From assembly GCA_947304585.1 (NCBI GenBank), contig CAMZBI010000021.1, positions 1 through 39,246 on the forward strand: a DNA stretch of 39,246 nt, written 5' to 3'. Position numbers and translations under genes: made by a program. Below, in pieces: positions 15,952 to 24,039 of this stretch; positions within the stretch are counted from its first letter, which is position 1, and the number at the start of each line of letters is the position of its first letter. Source of the stretch: an uncultured Clostridia bacterium (lineage in GTDB: Bacteria; Bacillota; Clostridia; UBA1212). Under the pieces are notes generated by a model, which had not been told where the DNA came from, searched no databases, and saw nothing but the letters and a program-made list of their open reading frames with translations.

Positions 15952-16842
15952 TTATTTGATGGCGCCGAACTTTACAAGCTCGTTCCTGATGAGTTCTCTG
16001 TGCTCAGGAGACACGTCGCAAAGAGGCATTCTGCACTTGCCGACGTTCATGCCAAGAAGGTTCATCGCTTCCTTCACGGGCATCGGGTTGACTTCGCAGA
16101 AGAGAGCTCTCACTATTTCCAGACAGTCGATCTGCATCTTGAGGCCCTTGGCAAGGTCGCCCTGCTTTATGCTCATCACCATGTCGTGGACGTAGCCCGG
16201 GTCGAAATTGGCAAGTACGGAAATAACTCCGTGGCCCCCTGCTACCGCGGTGTAGAACGCCTGGTCGTCGTCGCCGGTGTAGATGTTAAGTTCGTCGCCG
16301 CAGCGTCTCTTGATCTCAAGCATCTGGGCCATGTTGCACTCTTTCATACCGTTGATGTTCGGTATGGAGCAGAGACGCTCATAGGTCTTGGGGTCGATGT
16401 TCAGGTTCGTACGTCCGGGCACGTTGTAAAGAAGGACCGGGATGTCTATGCTTTCCGCAATGGCGGAGAAATGTCTGTAAAGGCCCTCCTGGGTGGTTTT
16501 ATTGTAGTAAGGCGTAACCGTAAGGATCGCGTCGGCGCCCATTTTTTCGGCTCTTCTGCTGAGTTTTATAGCGTGAACAGTGTCGTTGCTGCCGGTCCCG
16601 ACTATCACAGGGATCCTGCCATGGACCGCTTTGACCGTATGTTCAGCCACCGCAAGGTGCTCCTCGTCGGGCATTGTTGCGGCCTCGCCGGTTGTGGCGC
16701 AGATCACGATGCAGTCCACTCTGTTGTCTATCTGAAATTCTATGAGTTCGTCGAGCTTATCGTAATCAACCTGCTCGCTGTATTCGCCCTTAAAAGGGGT
16801 TACGAGAGCTACACCCGCTCCTTCAAAAATCAACTTTTTCAT
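15952..16842 (-). CDS. dapA: 4-hydroxy-tetrahydrodipicolinate synthase
   Basis: A 296-residue aldolase-family enzyme that condenses pyruvate with aspartate semialdehyde, the first committed step of lysine/diaminopimelate synthesis. Visible features: ATTGEA near residue 50 (pyruvate carboxylate binding), YYNKTTQEGLYRHF, YNVPGRT with the catalytic tyrosine, and GMKECN containing the Schiff-base lysine. It follows asd, whose product is its substrate, at a 106-nt distance. The family shows frequent lysine feedback inhibition, which I cannot judge here. Confidence 0.95.
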   Translation of the reverse strand: MKKLIFEGAGVALVTPFKGEYSEQVDYDKLDELIEFQIDNRVDCIVICATTGEAATMPDEEHLAVAEHTVKAVHGRIPVIVGTGSNDTVHAIKLSRRAEKMGADAILTVTPYYNKTTQEGLYRHFSAIAESIDIPVLLYNVPGRTNLNIDPKTYERLCSIPNINGMKECNMAQMLEIKRRCGDELNIYTGDDDQAFYTAVAGGHGVISVLANFDPGYVHDMVMSIKQGDLAKGLKMQIDCLEIVRALFCEVNPMPVKEAMNLLGMNVGKCRMPLCDVSPEHRELIRNELVKFGAIK

Positions 16843-16948
16843 GATAATGTCCGCCTTCCAACATACTTGTCTTCTGTAATATGTATTTTATCTTCCGTTT
16901 GCCTGAATCTGCCGGTTTTTGGCCGCATTGGCCTCACGCCTGAAAGTG

Positions 16949-18025
16949 TCAGATGAAGCCCTTGGCGCAGAGGTATTCCGCCATCAGAACGGCACCTCCC
17001 GCAGCGCCTCTCAGGGTATTGTGAGCCATCCCTATAAACTTATAATCGTACTGGGTATCCGGCCTGAGTCTTCCCAATGATACGCTCATTCCGCCGTCGT
17101 TGTCCCGGTCAAGTCTTGTCTGGGGCCTGTTATCCTCTCTGAAATATCTGAGAAATTTCCCGGGCGAAGAAGGGAGGCCCATCTGAGTTGCTTCGTTGGT
17201 ATAATTTTCCCACAAATCGATGATTTCGTCAATAGTCGGTTTTTCTTTTAAGGTTAGAAAAACCGCGCCCATGTGGCCGTCTGTGACGGGAACTCTGATG
17301 CACTGTGCAGTGAAGGACATTGTTTTGTCCGGCACGATCACACCGTTCTCGATTTTGCCGAAAAGCTTCAGCGGCTCCACCTCGGATTTTTCCTCTTCAC
17401 CGCCAATGTATGGTATCACGTTGTCGATCATCTCGGGCCAGGACTGGAATGTCTTTCCCGCTCCGGAAATGGCCTGGTATGTGCAGACCAGCACTTTTTC
17501 GATGCCGAATTTGCGGAGAGGTTGAAGAGCCGGCACATAGGTCTGAAGGGAGCAGTTGGATTTCACCGCAATGAAGCCCCGCTTTGTCCCCAGTCTTTTT
17601 CTCTGGAAAGGAATGATGTCCGCATGCTCCGGATTGATCTCCGGCACTATCATCGGCACGTCGGGCACGAGCCTGTTGGCACTGTTGTTGGATATGACCG
17701 GGCACTCGCGTTTAGCGTAGGCCTCTTCAAGGGCTCTGATCTCGCCCTTTTTCATATCCACGGCGCAGAACACAAAATCCACTGACTCTGCGATCTCGTC
17801 AATGTCTGCCGTAGCGTCTTTAAGTACAAAACTCTTGTATTTTTCGGGCATTGGCGTGGGTATTCTCCACCTGCCCTCAACGGCCTCTGCATACGTCTTT
17901 CCCGCGGATCTTCCGCTTGCGGCAAGTATCTTCACATCAAACCAGGGATGGTTCTCAAGAATCGCAAGAAACCTCTGTCCCACCATGCCTGTTGCGCCAA
18001 TGACGCCAACGTTGTACTTTTTCAA
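16949..18025 (-). CDS. asd: Aspartate-semialdehyde dehydrogenase
   Basis: A 358-residue NADP-dependent enzyme that makes aspartate semialdehyde from aspartyl phosphate. It belongs to the longer archaeal/fungal-like Asd branch: GATGMVGQRF at the N-terminus, KSNCSLQTY with the catalytic cysteine, TYQAISGAGK, and RVPVTDGHMG with the active-site histidine. I chose the TTG at 18025 because GAGG lies 7 nt upstream and the protein then starts MKKYNVGVIG; a GTG at 18034 is in frame but would overlap that SD. It is first in an asd-dapA unit driven by a good promoter at 18148-18176. Confidence 0.93.
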   Translation of the reverse strand: MKKYNVGVIGATGMVGQRFLAILENHPWFDVKILAASGRSAGKTYAEAVEGRWRIPTPMPEKYKSFVLKDATADIDEIAESVDFVFCAVDMKKGEIRALEEAYAKRECPVISNNSANRLVPDVPMIVPEINPEHADIIPFQRKRLGTKRGFIAVKSNCSLQTYVPALQPLRKFGIEKVLVCTYQAISGAGKTFQSWPEMIDNVIPYIGGEEEKSEVEPLKLFGKIENGVIVPDKTMSFTAQCIRVPVTDGHMGAVFLTLKEKPTIDEIIDLWENYTNEATQMGLPSSPGKFLRYFREDNRPQTRLDRDNDGGMSVSLGRLRPDTQYDYKFIGMAHNTLRGAAGGAVLMAEYLCAKGFI

Positions 18026-18147
18026 AGCCAGCACCTCTTTTTCGAAAAACCGGCCGGAAAAGGCCCTTTAAGCCCGGCTCCGCAGCAGTTCTTTCAAAAA
18101 TCGGCAACGCCCAAAACCGGAAGTTTTGCGGCCGCCGTTAACTGTTA

Positions 18148-18176
18148 ATGTTAGCATTGTACCGTGGTGTTGTCAA
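18148..18176 (-). promoter_or_regulatory. Sigma-A promoter of asd-dapA
   Basis: On the minus strand TTGACA (18171-18176) and TAACAT (18148-18153) are 17 nt apart. The leader to the asd start is about 115 nt, too short for a classical lysine riboswitch, and I see no T-box sequence in it. Confidence 0.8.
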
Positions 18177-18215
18177 CGATTTTTCGTCTGCGCAGGCTCG
18201 CAGCGCCCGTTAAAA

Positions 18216-18262
18216 CCGTTGGCAGTGGTCAGTGAACGGTGGTCAGTTATTGGTTGTCAGTG
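18216..18262. repeat. Heptad-only repeat 5 at the 3' end of the GH43 gene
   Basis: About six 7-nt-phased elements of the form CAGTNNN (CAGTGGT, CAGTGAA, CAGTTAT, CAGTGAT) without hairpins. The GH43 TGA stop (18257-18259) lies in the last CAGTGA. Confidence 0.65.
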
Positions 18263-19444
18263 ATCGGCATCGATCACAGTTCCGGAGGGCTCGTCGATCA
18301 CCGTATCTCTGGAGAGAGGCTCGCCGATTACAGGCAGTCCCTTTTCGTCAAACGTGATCTTCTGAACGTATGCATACCTGCCCTCCACTCCTGCGTCCGG
18401 CGTGGCCATGCCGTGGTAGGCTATCCAGGCTTCCGTTCCGTCAGGCGAAGTGAAGAAAGAGCAGTGGCCCACGCCGTAGACTTCGTTGCCGGACACAAAG
18501 ATCGGTTCTTCCAGTTTTTCCCAATTTTTAGGGCTGGCAAAATTGCCGGGGCTTCTGTCGGGGCCTACGTAGTGCAGGGCTCCCAGGCAGTAATACTCGC
18601 TCCAGCAGCCGCTGGCGGAATAAATGATATACAGTTCACCGCTGTTTTCCACAAAGATGGGGCCTTCGTTGATCCTGCCGTCATTGGCGTCATCTGAGCC
18701 TCTCGTCTCCCACTCGAGCTGAGGTCTTGAGATCCTCGTCCTGGTTTTTGAACTGAGTGTCCAGGGGTTTTCCATCTGCGCAAGCCTCAGTATCTGGCCG
18801 TAGTCCGAAAACTGGGAGTAGCAGGCGTAGAGTATTCCCGTCTCTTTTTCGTAGTAGACCGTCATGTCTATTGCCTGCAGCGAATCGTCAACGGCGCCCT
18901 TGAAAACGTAATTCGAAAAAGGATCGGCGGTCTCCGATTCAAGGCAGAGCATGCGCATTGAGCCGAACTCAAATCCGTCGGTGGAGGCGCAGAAATAAAC
19001 GTACCACCTGCCTGTGGTCTCTATGTAGTGAATCTCCGGAGCCCAGGCGTTCCAGCCCAGGGTCTTTCCTCCGCCAATATCATCCCCGGTCTTTATAAGA
19101 TCCTTGTATTCTCCGTAAAAGACCTCCGACAAAAGCCTGCTGCGGTAGAGCCTGACCCTTGTGACTTCGGTTGCCAATGCATAATAGTATCCGTCGTGGT
19201 ACGTGATAAACGGATCGGGCTTGCTGTCATAGCTTATAGGGTTCTTAAACTGTCCTTCCAAAGTTCCGTCCTTTCCCGGACCGGTATGATCCGTTGGTTC
19301 CGGCAGCGCCGTTTCCTCTGACGTTCCCCGTGGGTCATCTCCGGTCTTTCCGACGTCCTGCGAAACGCAGGAGACGCAAAAAACGACAATGCCCGCCAAC
19401 ACAAGCGCCAATATCGTTTTCGGTACCCTAAGGCATATTTTCAT
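18257..19444 (-). CDS. Secreted lipoprotein, glycoside hydrolase family 43
   Basis: A 395-residue predicted extracytoplasmic enzyme for arabinose- or xylose-containing polysaccharides. A hydrophobic signal (about 8-25) ends in CVSC, a plausible but atypical lipobox with C26. A charged linker (30-65) precedes the five-bladed propeller domain. GH43 catalytic residues can be placed: D77 in KPDPFI (general base), the aspartate of AIDMTVYY (pKa modulator) and the glutamate of INEGPIF (general acid). Which linkage it cuts is not decidable. It is divergent from a DUF5722 gene on the other strand, suggesting a small glycan-use locus. Its TGA stop is formed by a repeat heptad. Confidence 0.88.
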   Translation of the reverse strand: MKICLRVPKTILALVLAGIVVFCVSCVSQDVGKTGDDPRGTSEETALPEPTDHTGPGKDGTLEGQFKNPISYDSKPDPFITYHDGYYYALATEVTRVRLYRSRLLSEVFYGEYKDLIKTGDDIGGGKTLGWNAWAPEIHYIETTGRWYVYFCASTDGFEFGSMRMLCLESETADPFSNYVFKGAVDDSLQAIDMTVYYEKETGILYACYSQFSDYGQILRLAQMENPWTLSSKTRTRISRPQLEWETRGSDDANDGRINEGPIFVENSGELYIIYSASGCWSEYYCLGALHYVGPDRSPGNFASPKNWEKLEEPIFVSGNEVYGVGHCSFFTSPDGTEAWIAYHGMATPDAGVEGRYAYVQKITFDEKGLPVIGEPLSRDTVIDEPSGTVIDADH

Positions 19445-19571
19445 TTTTCCATTCCCCTCAGGAGTGCTTCAGATTTGTCTCCATTATACCTTTTTCTTGT
19501 GGAGAAGTCTTGCGGAATTTTGTATAATTAACTCAGCAAAGAAAGCCGTTATACCGGCGGGGAGGTTTATT
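19445..19571. promoter_or_regulatory. Divergent promoter region between GH43 and the DUF5722 gene
   Basis: Perfect TATAAT -10 boxes face both ways: minus strand at 19483-19488 (towards GH43) and plus strand at 19523-19528 (towards the DUF5722 gene). The matching -35 regions are weak on both sides, which would fit activator dependence, although no operator repeat is evident. SD sequences GAGGGG (minus) and GGGGAGG (plus) precede the two starts. Confidence 0.6.
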
Positions 19572-21014
19572 ATGTCTCAAGTCACTGTAGTTCGCATTGA
19601 AGCGCTGAAAAACAGTATTGTTTTGACTCTGAGCGGATCTTTTGAAGGGTCTGCAGAGCTGTCCGTCTATTCTCCGGCAGTTGGAGAAAAGCTGCTCCTT
19701 GGAAAATATTCGGTTCCCGTTGACGGGGATAAGATTTACGTAGACAGGTTTGCCACCGGAAGGGACGGCGCGTTTCTGCGTTACGAGACCCCCTTTGGAG
19801 GCGTTGTTTACGCCTCATACGTCGAGCCTGAATTTGATTACGGCTACCCCGAGGGACTGTCGAAAAAAGGCCTTCAGATCAGCGATCCCGTTGATGCGGA
19901 GATCCTTGGCGTAAAGCACACCGCGATAAACGTTGCCATCACCGACGTTATGAAGAAGACGCCAACGGAGTTCACGGAGCCTTTTGAGCTGGACGGCTAC
20001 ACCTATTATATCGATATGAACGAGATCCGGGACTTTGACCAAAGGTTCAGCGAGTTTACGAAGCGGGGGATTCTTGTCAATCTGATCCTTCTCTGCGGAA
20101 AGCATTGGCGCCAATTCGTTTCCGAGGAGATGAAACCCATTCTTCTCCACCCGGACTACAACGACGAGGGCACCCTTTCGGCCTTCAACGTAGTGACGGA
20201 CGAGGGCGTAAGGTGGTATCAGGCCTTTGTGACATATCTTGCAAGGAGGTACGGAGACCCGGCTTCAACGGTTGGCAGGATCTACGGCATGATCATCTCC
20301 AACGAAGTCCAGTCCCAGTGGATCTGGGGCAATGCCGGCGAAAAGACATGCGCGGAATTTGCCAAGCACTACACCGCCGCCATGAGGATCGCCTGGGTCG
20401 CAGCCTCCTCGGTGTCGTCAGCAATCAGGATCTACGCGTCCCTTGACCATTTCTGGGGCGGACCCATGGATCCCTCGCAGCCAATGCGTTTCTACGGAGC
20501 GCTGGAGCTCCTCACTAAGATCAGAAAACTTGCCAAGGCGGAGGGCGACTTCTACTACAACATTGCCCACCACCCCTACCCCCAGGATCTCTCCATGCCG
20601 GATTTCTGGAACGATACAACCGCCACAGACGAGGACGACTCCCTCAGGATCACCTTCAAAAACCTTGAAGTGCTCGCCAGATTCCTCTATAAAGAGGAAA
20701 ACCTTTTCGAGGGCCGGCGCCGCAGGGTCATTCTCTCGGAGCAGGGATTCAATTCAAAATGGACTCCCGAATCTGAAATTCTTCAGGCCACGGCCTACGG
20801 CAGAGCCTACCGCAAGATCATGGAGATCCCGGAGATCGACTCCTTCATTCTCCACGCCCACAGGGACAACAAAGAGGAATTCGGGCTGAACCTTGGCGTC
20901 TGGCGCAGGAAGCAGGACTCCAATGAGATCGACGGGCCCAAGCCCATCTACTTCCTCATGAAGGCCATCGACACCGTTGACGACACAGGCCATTTCGTCT
21001 GGCAGAGATTCTGA
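19572..21014 (+). CDS. DUF5722-type protein, putative clan GH-A glycosidase
   Basis: A 480-residue protein without signal peptide. Residues 1-95 look like a beta-rich N-terminal domain. The rest looks like a TIM-barrel glycosidase: IISNEVQSQWIWGN (an NE pair typical of the acid/base glutamate), YYNIAHHPYPQDL, and ILSEQGFNS (candidate nucleophile glutamate). These match my memory of DUF5722 proteins, for which no activity is firmly known to me. The ATG at 19572 is set by GGGGAGG 8 nt upstream; an in-frame extension to 19389 would overlap the GH43 signal peptide on the other strand. An alpha/beta hydrolase follows after 30 nt. Confidence 0.7.
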   Translation: MSQVTVVRIEALKNSIVLTLSGSFEGSAELSVYSPAVGEKLLLGKYSVPVDGDKIYVDRFATGRDGAFLRYETPFGGVVYASYVEPEFDYGYPEGLSKKGLQISDPVDAEILGVKHTAINVAITDVMKKTPTEFTEPFELDGYTYYIDMNEIRDFDQRFSEFTKRGILVNLILLCGKHWRQFVSEEMKPILLHPDYNDEGTLSAFNVVTDEGVRWYQAFVTYLARRYGDPASTVGRIYGMIISNEVQSQWIWGNAGEKTCAEFAKHYTAAMRIAWVAASSVSSAIRIYASLDHFWGGPMDPSQPMRFYGALELLTKIRKLAKAEGDFYYNIAHHPYPQDLSMPDFWNDTTATDEDDSLRITFKNLEVLARFLYKEENLFEGRRRRVILSEQGFNSKWTPESEILQATAYGRAYRKIMEIPEIDSFILHAHRDNKEEFGLNLGVWRRKQDSNEIDGPKPIYFLMKAIDTVDDTGHFVWQRF

Positions 21015-21044
21015 CAAGCTGTTTTTTTGCAAATTCAGGTAAAA

Positions 21045-21977
21045 ATGATATACAAGCTCATCGCTTCCGTAATGATCGACCAGCTCATAAAAAGGCCGTC
21101 CCGGCGGAACATTGAAAAGACAAACAATAATTATCTCGCCCACCTGAGGGACTGCGGCATGGACAACGTGGCGGAGGCTTTTTTGCGGTCGGAGGAGACC
21201 CTCTCTGCCCTTCACCCGGAGGAGATCACCATCAGGTCCTTTGACGGTGCCGCCCTCTTCGGAAGGTATTTCCCTGCAGACACGCCAAGCGACCTGACCT
21301 TTATCCTTGTCCACGGCTACAAAGGCAGCGGCGCCAGAAACTTCATCCTCCAGTTTGACGAGATCCGTTCACTTAACGCCAATATCCTGATGATCGACCA
21401 GCGTGCCCACGGAAAAAGCGAGGGCAAGTATATCACCTTCGGCGTCAAAGAGCGGCTTGACGTAGCTTCCTGGGCAAGTTATCTTTTATCCGCCAATGAA
21501 AACACCAGGATCATCCTCTATGGCATCTCCATGGGTGCGTCAACGGTCCTTGCCGCATCCGCCCTTCCCACGTTTAAGAACTCCCTTTGCGGTGTGATTG
21601 CAGACTGCGGCTTCACCTCACCGGGGGACGAATTTCGCCACCTTGCGGTATTCAAAGGGAAGCGCGCCCCGGAAGACTTCATGCTGGAAGCCGCGGAGGT
21701 CGTCAGGAAGAAAGCAGATTTCGACGTCAACGCCTACCACACCGAGGACTTTTCTGCAAAGCTCAACGTCCCTGTCCTCTTCGTTCACGGTGAAAAAGAC
21801 AGGTTCGTGCCCTCCTCATTCACAGTAAAAAACTTCGAGGCCTGCTCCTCGCCGTACAAGAAGCTTCTTATCGTCCCCGACGCCTACCATGCGGAGTCCT
21901 TTTACCACGACCCGGAGGGCTATAAGGCGGAGATTCGGTCCCTCGTCAAGGCGGCTCTTGGACCAGATCAGGTCTGA
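21045..21977 (+). CDS. Alpha/beta hydrolase
   Basis: A 310-residue hydrolase of the type annotated as alpha/beta hydrolase fold, near the YqkD/prolyl oligopeptidase-like group. After a 65-residue helical lead, ILVHGYKGSG forms the oxyanion region, DQRAHGKSEG the conserved turn, GISMGA the nucleophile elbow with its serine, GEKDRFVP the acid and DAYHAES the histidine. So the catalytic triad is complete; the substrate is unknown. The N-terminal hydrophobic stretch is short, so secretion is doubtful. The ATG at 21045 is preferred to a TTG at 21027. It probably shares a transcript with the DUF5722 gene. Confidence 0.8.
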   Translation: MIYKLIASVMIDQLIKRPSRRNIEKTNNNYLAHLRDCGMDNVAEAFLRSEETLSALHPEEITIRSFDGAALFGRYFPADTPSDLTFILVHGYKGSGARNFILQFDEIRSLNANILMIDQRAHGKSEGKYITFGVKERLDVASWASYLLSANENTRIILYGISMGASTVLAASALPTFKNSLCGVIADCGFTSPGDEFRHLAVFKGKRAPEDFMLEAAEVVRKKADFDVNAYHTEDFSAKLNVPVLFVHGEKDRFVPSSFTVKNFEACSSPYKKLLIVPDAYHAESFYHDPEGYKAEIRSLVKAALGPDQV

Positions 21978-22028
21978 TCCGCCACGTATTTCTCACATTT
22001 CTTCAGCACCCTTCGGGTAAAAAAAGTG

Positions 22029-22057
22029 TTGATTTGGACTGCGGTATGTGTTACAAT
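22029..22057 (+). promoter_or_regulatory. Sigma-A promoter of the tRNA-Thr gene
   Basis: TTGATT (22029-22034) and TACAAT (22052-22057) are 17 nt apart, 53 nt before the mature tRNA 5' end. Confidence 0.7.
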
Positions 22058-22109
22058 CCCAAAGCGGTCGCGAGGAGCTTGCTTTAATTGCCTCCCCGCA
22101 GCCAATCCC

Positions 22110-22184
22110 GCCAATGTGGCTCAGGGGTAGAGCAATTCACTCGTAATGAATAGGTCGTGGGTCCGATTCCCACCATTGGCTCCA
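22110..22184 (+). tRNA. tRNA-Thr (anticodon CGT)
   Basis: A complete cloverleaf: acceptor GCCAATG/CATTGGC, D-arm GCTC/GAGC, anticodon arm ATTCA-CTCGTAA-TGAAT giving anticodon CGT, T-stem GTGGG/CCCAC, and an encoded CCA. The T-loop reads TCCGATT, so position 55 is C where nearly all tRNAs have U (later pseudouridine). This may be a real variant or a sequence error. Confidence 0.9.
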
Positions 22185-22187
22185 AAG

Positions 22188-22230
22188 AAAACCGCACGGT
22201 CGCAAGAATGTACCGTGCGGTTTTCTTTTA
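22188..22230 (+). terminator. Intrinsic terminator of tRNA-Thr
   Basis: Perfect stem of at least 10 bp, ACCGCACGGT (22191-22200) with ACCGTGCGGT (22212-22221), followed by TTTTCTTTTA. Confidence 0.92.
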
Positions 22231-22287
22231 GTTTTCAGGGGGAATCGGGCCCTGATTGCCGGAGCTGTACCAACAGCGAGACGGGGT

Positions 22288-22303
22288 GATTCCCATCATT
22301 GGC
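22288..22303 (+). other. Partial duplicate of the tRNA-Thr 3' end
   Basis: Sixteen bases GATTCCCATCATTGGC match the tRNA-Thr T-arm/acceptor end (GATTCCCACCATTGGC) with one difference, 120 nt downstream. It lacks the rest of a tRNA. It could be the scar of an integrated and lost element (an attachment-site copy) or of a decayed second tRNA gene. Confidence 0.5.
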
Positions 22304-22338
22304 AAAAAAAGACGGAAGTTCTTTTCAGAGCCTCCGCC
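22304..22338 (-). terminator. Intrinsic terminator behind the radical SAM gene
   Basis: On the minus strand GGCGGAGG pairs with CTTCCGTC (two G-T pairs) and is followed by seven T residues (22304-22310), about 20 nt after the stop codon. Confidence 0.75.
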
Positions 22339-22358
22339 GGACTGTTAACAAGAGTATA

Positions 22359-23231
22359 TTATCTCTGCAATGACTGAAAACAGTCTTTAACCGTATCAAG
22401 CAGTGGATATCTCTCCGTTGAGGTGCTTGAAATCCCAAACTCCTGTTTCACCAGGTCTATGTACATCGAGGCCTCTCCGTCGTCGCCCATGTATATTCTT
22501 TCGTATTCTTCTTTTCCGACGAGTTCTTTAATGATTAGCTGGCTAAGAGCCAGATTGTCGAAGGATACGACTTTGAAACCTTTCAGGATCTGTGGCAGGA
22601 GTCTTTGGGTTTCCGCCATATTTGCAGCGACCTTTTCGTTGTAGAAAGCCTCGCCTCTCCCAAATCTTTTGTATCCCAGTATCAGGATCTTCAGGTCTTT
22701 CCCAAAAAGTTTGTTGTAGTCTTCTGCGGGGAATACACCGTTGATCAGATGAAGGACCACATTGGGGTGTTTTTGGGCAAAATCGACCGCCGGATGATCA
22801 TATGAGAGGCAGCTTATTCCCAGCCCGAATATAAGTTTGCTATCGATCAGCCGCATGAGAAGATCTTCATTCCTGACAAGATCTTTCTGATTGACGGTAA
22901 TATTTGCCACAACTTTATTTTGTTTCAGCCTTTGGAGAAAAGGAACCAATCCGGGATGGCTCAGGGGATCACCGCCCCCTATGGCAACCTCGGTTCCCGG
23001 AAGAAAGGTATTAGTGATCGGCTGAAGAAGATCTGCATGCCGGCCGTGGACGCCGCTGTTTTCGTGGCACATGGGGCAGTTGTTCTCGCAGTAATCCGTT
23101 ATTTTCAGGTCAAGAGAATCGGGAAAATCCGCCTTGAAGACACTCCCGACGGTCTGTTTGACTTTTGTACCGTCATCATACAGTTTTACACTATAATTTC
23201 CGTTTTTGTAGGCAAAAAGCAGTTCCGGCAT
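22359..23231 (-). CDS. Radical SAM protein, function unknown
   Basis: A 290-residue enzyme with the radical SAM cluster motif C48-x3-C52-x2-C55 (CENNCPMC) and a GGGDPLSHP motif that contacts SAM. The first 40 residues (VKLYDDGTKVKQTV) look like a small beta domain. No SPASM/twitch cysteines are seen in the C-terminal part, so it is not a typical SPASM-type RiPP maturase. The ATG at 23231 lies 1 nt after the stop of the FETNSSSTH gene, so the two are co-transcribed and probably translationally coupled; upstream in-frame codons to 23348 belong to that neighbour. Substrate unknown; the neighbour is the obvious candidate partner. Confidence 0.8.
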   Translation of the reverse strand: MPELLFAYKNGNYSVKLYDDGTKVKQTVGSVFKADFPDSLDLKITDYCENNCPMCHENSGVHGRHADLLQPITNTFLPGTEVAIGGGDPLSHPGLVPFLQRLKQNKVVANITVNQKDLVRNEDLLMRLIDSKLIFGLGISCLSYDHPAVDFAQKHPNVVLHLINGVFPAEDYNKLFGKDLKILILGYKRFGRGEAFYNEKVAANMAETQRLLPQILKGFKVVSFDNLALSQLIIKELVGKEEYERIYMGDDGEASMYIDLVKQEFGISSTSTERYPLLDTVKDCFQSLQR

Positions 23232-23232
23232 G

Positions 23233-23880
23233 TCAAAGTCTCTCTTTGTCGTCCAGCAGCATAAAGCCGTTGTAGTTTTCAGTGCCGAAAAATCTTTTCT
23301 TGCCGAGAAGATACTCCTTTGCAGCCTCGCAAAGAGAGTCTTCATCACTGCAGTCTTTTATGCCGGCCACGTCGGTCAAGAGTCTCCTGTGATAGTCAAA
23401 CCCGCAATTGCAAAAGTCAAGGCACCCCTGTCCGAACATGCACTCGCACAGTCTCTCGCTGCCGTAACGTCTGTAATTTGAAACAAACTCATCAATAAAC
23501 GCCCTGCTGTGCTTTGACTCTGTGCCCTCTATAAGCTTCAGTGCCAGATATTCCGCAATATTCTCTTTTTCAACCTTTTCCCTTTCGCAGAACACGTCAA
23601 GACAAATATCGTAGAATCTGTTTATTGTCCTGCTCTCAGGCAGCATTTCGTCTTCCGCGGGTTCTTTCACGTTCCATCCGGATTCGCATGATTCCTCATC
23701 CTCATCATCTTCCGTATCATCAACGCCCCCTGCATTGACCAGTGCCTTAAGCATAAGCAATCTGCTCCAGGGACTTGCGCACTCAAAAGTATACTCGTCG
23801 GGTTCGCTGTCGCTGAACGCCAATGCATGAGTAGAACTGCTGTTAGTCTCAAACACGCCTTTTCTTATAACAGTTTTCAT
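23233..23880 (-). CDS. Uncharacterised protein with N-terminal FETNSSSTH motif
   Basis: A 215-residue acidic protein without signal peptide. It starts MKTVIRKGVFETNSSSTHAL. The RxGVFETNSSSTHS-like opening is one I recall from many unannotated proteins of Clostridia and phages, with no known function. Residues 52-80 are Asp/Glu-rich. A cysteine cluster lies at C145, C147, C153, C157 and C159, followed by H164, which could bind a metal or be chemically modified. SD GGAG lies about 9 nt before the ATG at 23880; an in-frame extension to 23976 has no support. It is followed after 1 nt by a radical SAM enzyme. The upstream 160 nt hold a hairpin (24000-24029) but no clear promoter. Confidence 0.7.
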   Translation of the reverse strand: MKTVIRKGVFETNSSSTHALAFSDSEPDEYTFECASPWSRLLMLKALVNAGGVDDTEDDEDEESCESGWNVKEPAEDEMLPESRTINRFYDICLDVFCEREKVEKENIAEYLALKLIEGTESKHSRAFIDEFVSNYRRYGSERLCECMFGQGCLDFCNCGFDYHRRLLTDVAGIKDCSDEDSLCEAAKEYLLGKKRFFGTENYNGFMLLDDKERL

Positions 23881-23999
23881 AATGGCCGCTCCTTTTAATC
23901 CGGTGTACTTAGAACCGGAATTCCGCAGAACACTGTTTCTAACAAAGAGCCTTTCTGCGCCGTATAACGTAAACAAAAAATGGTTTCAAAATTAATATG

Positions 24000-24029
24000 A
24001 AAGGCAGGGTCCTTTTTGATCCCGCCTTT
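24000..24029. terminator. Bidirectional terminator-like hairpin behind the DUF1292 gene
   Basis: AAAGGCAGGGTCC (24000-24012) pairs with GATCCCGCCTTT (24018-24029), with one G-T pair and one mismatch. On the plus strand it is followed by TT and more T after GACGA; on the minus strand the T-run is short. It separates the IreB-RuvX-DUF1292 unit from the FETNSSSTH gene. Confidence 0.6.
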
Positions 24030-24039
24030 TTGACGATTT

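Noticed and set aside
15859..16956. 365-residue open frame antisense to dapA
   Set aside because: Shadow of dapA and of the flavodiiron 5' end; no family features.
18026..18147. Lysine riboswitch upstream of asd
   Set aside because: The leader after the promoter is about 115 nt with no terminator and is too short for the lysine aptamer.
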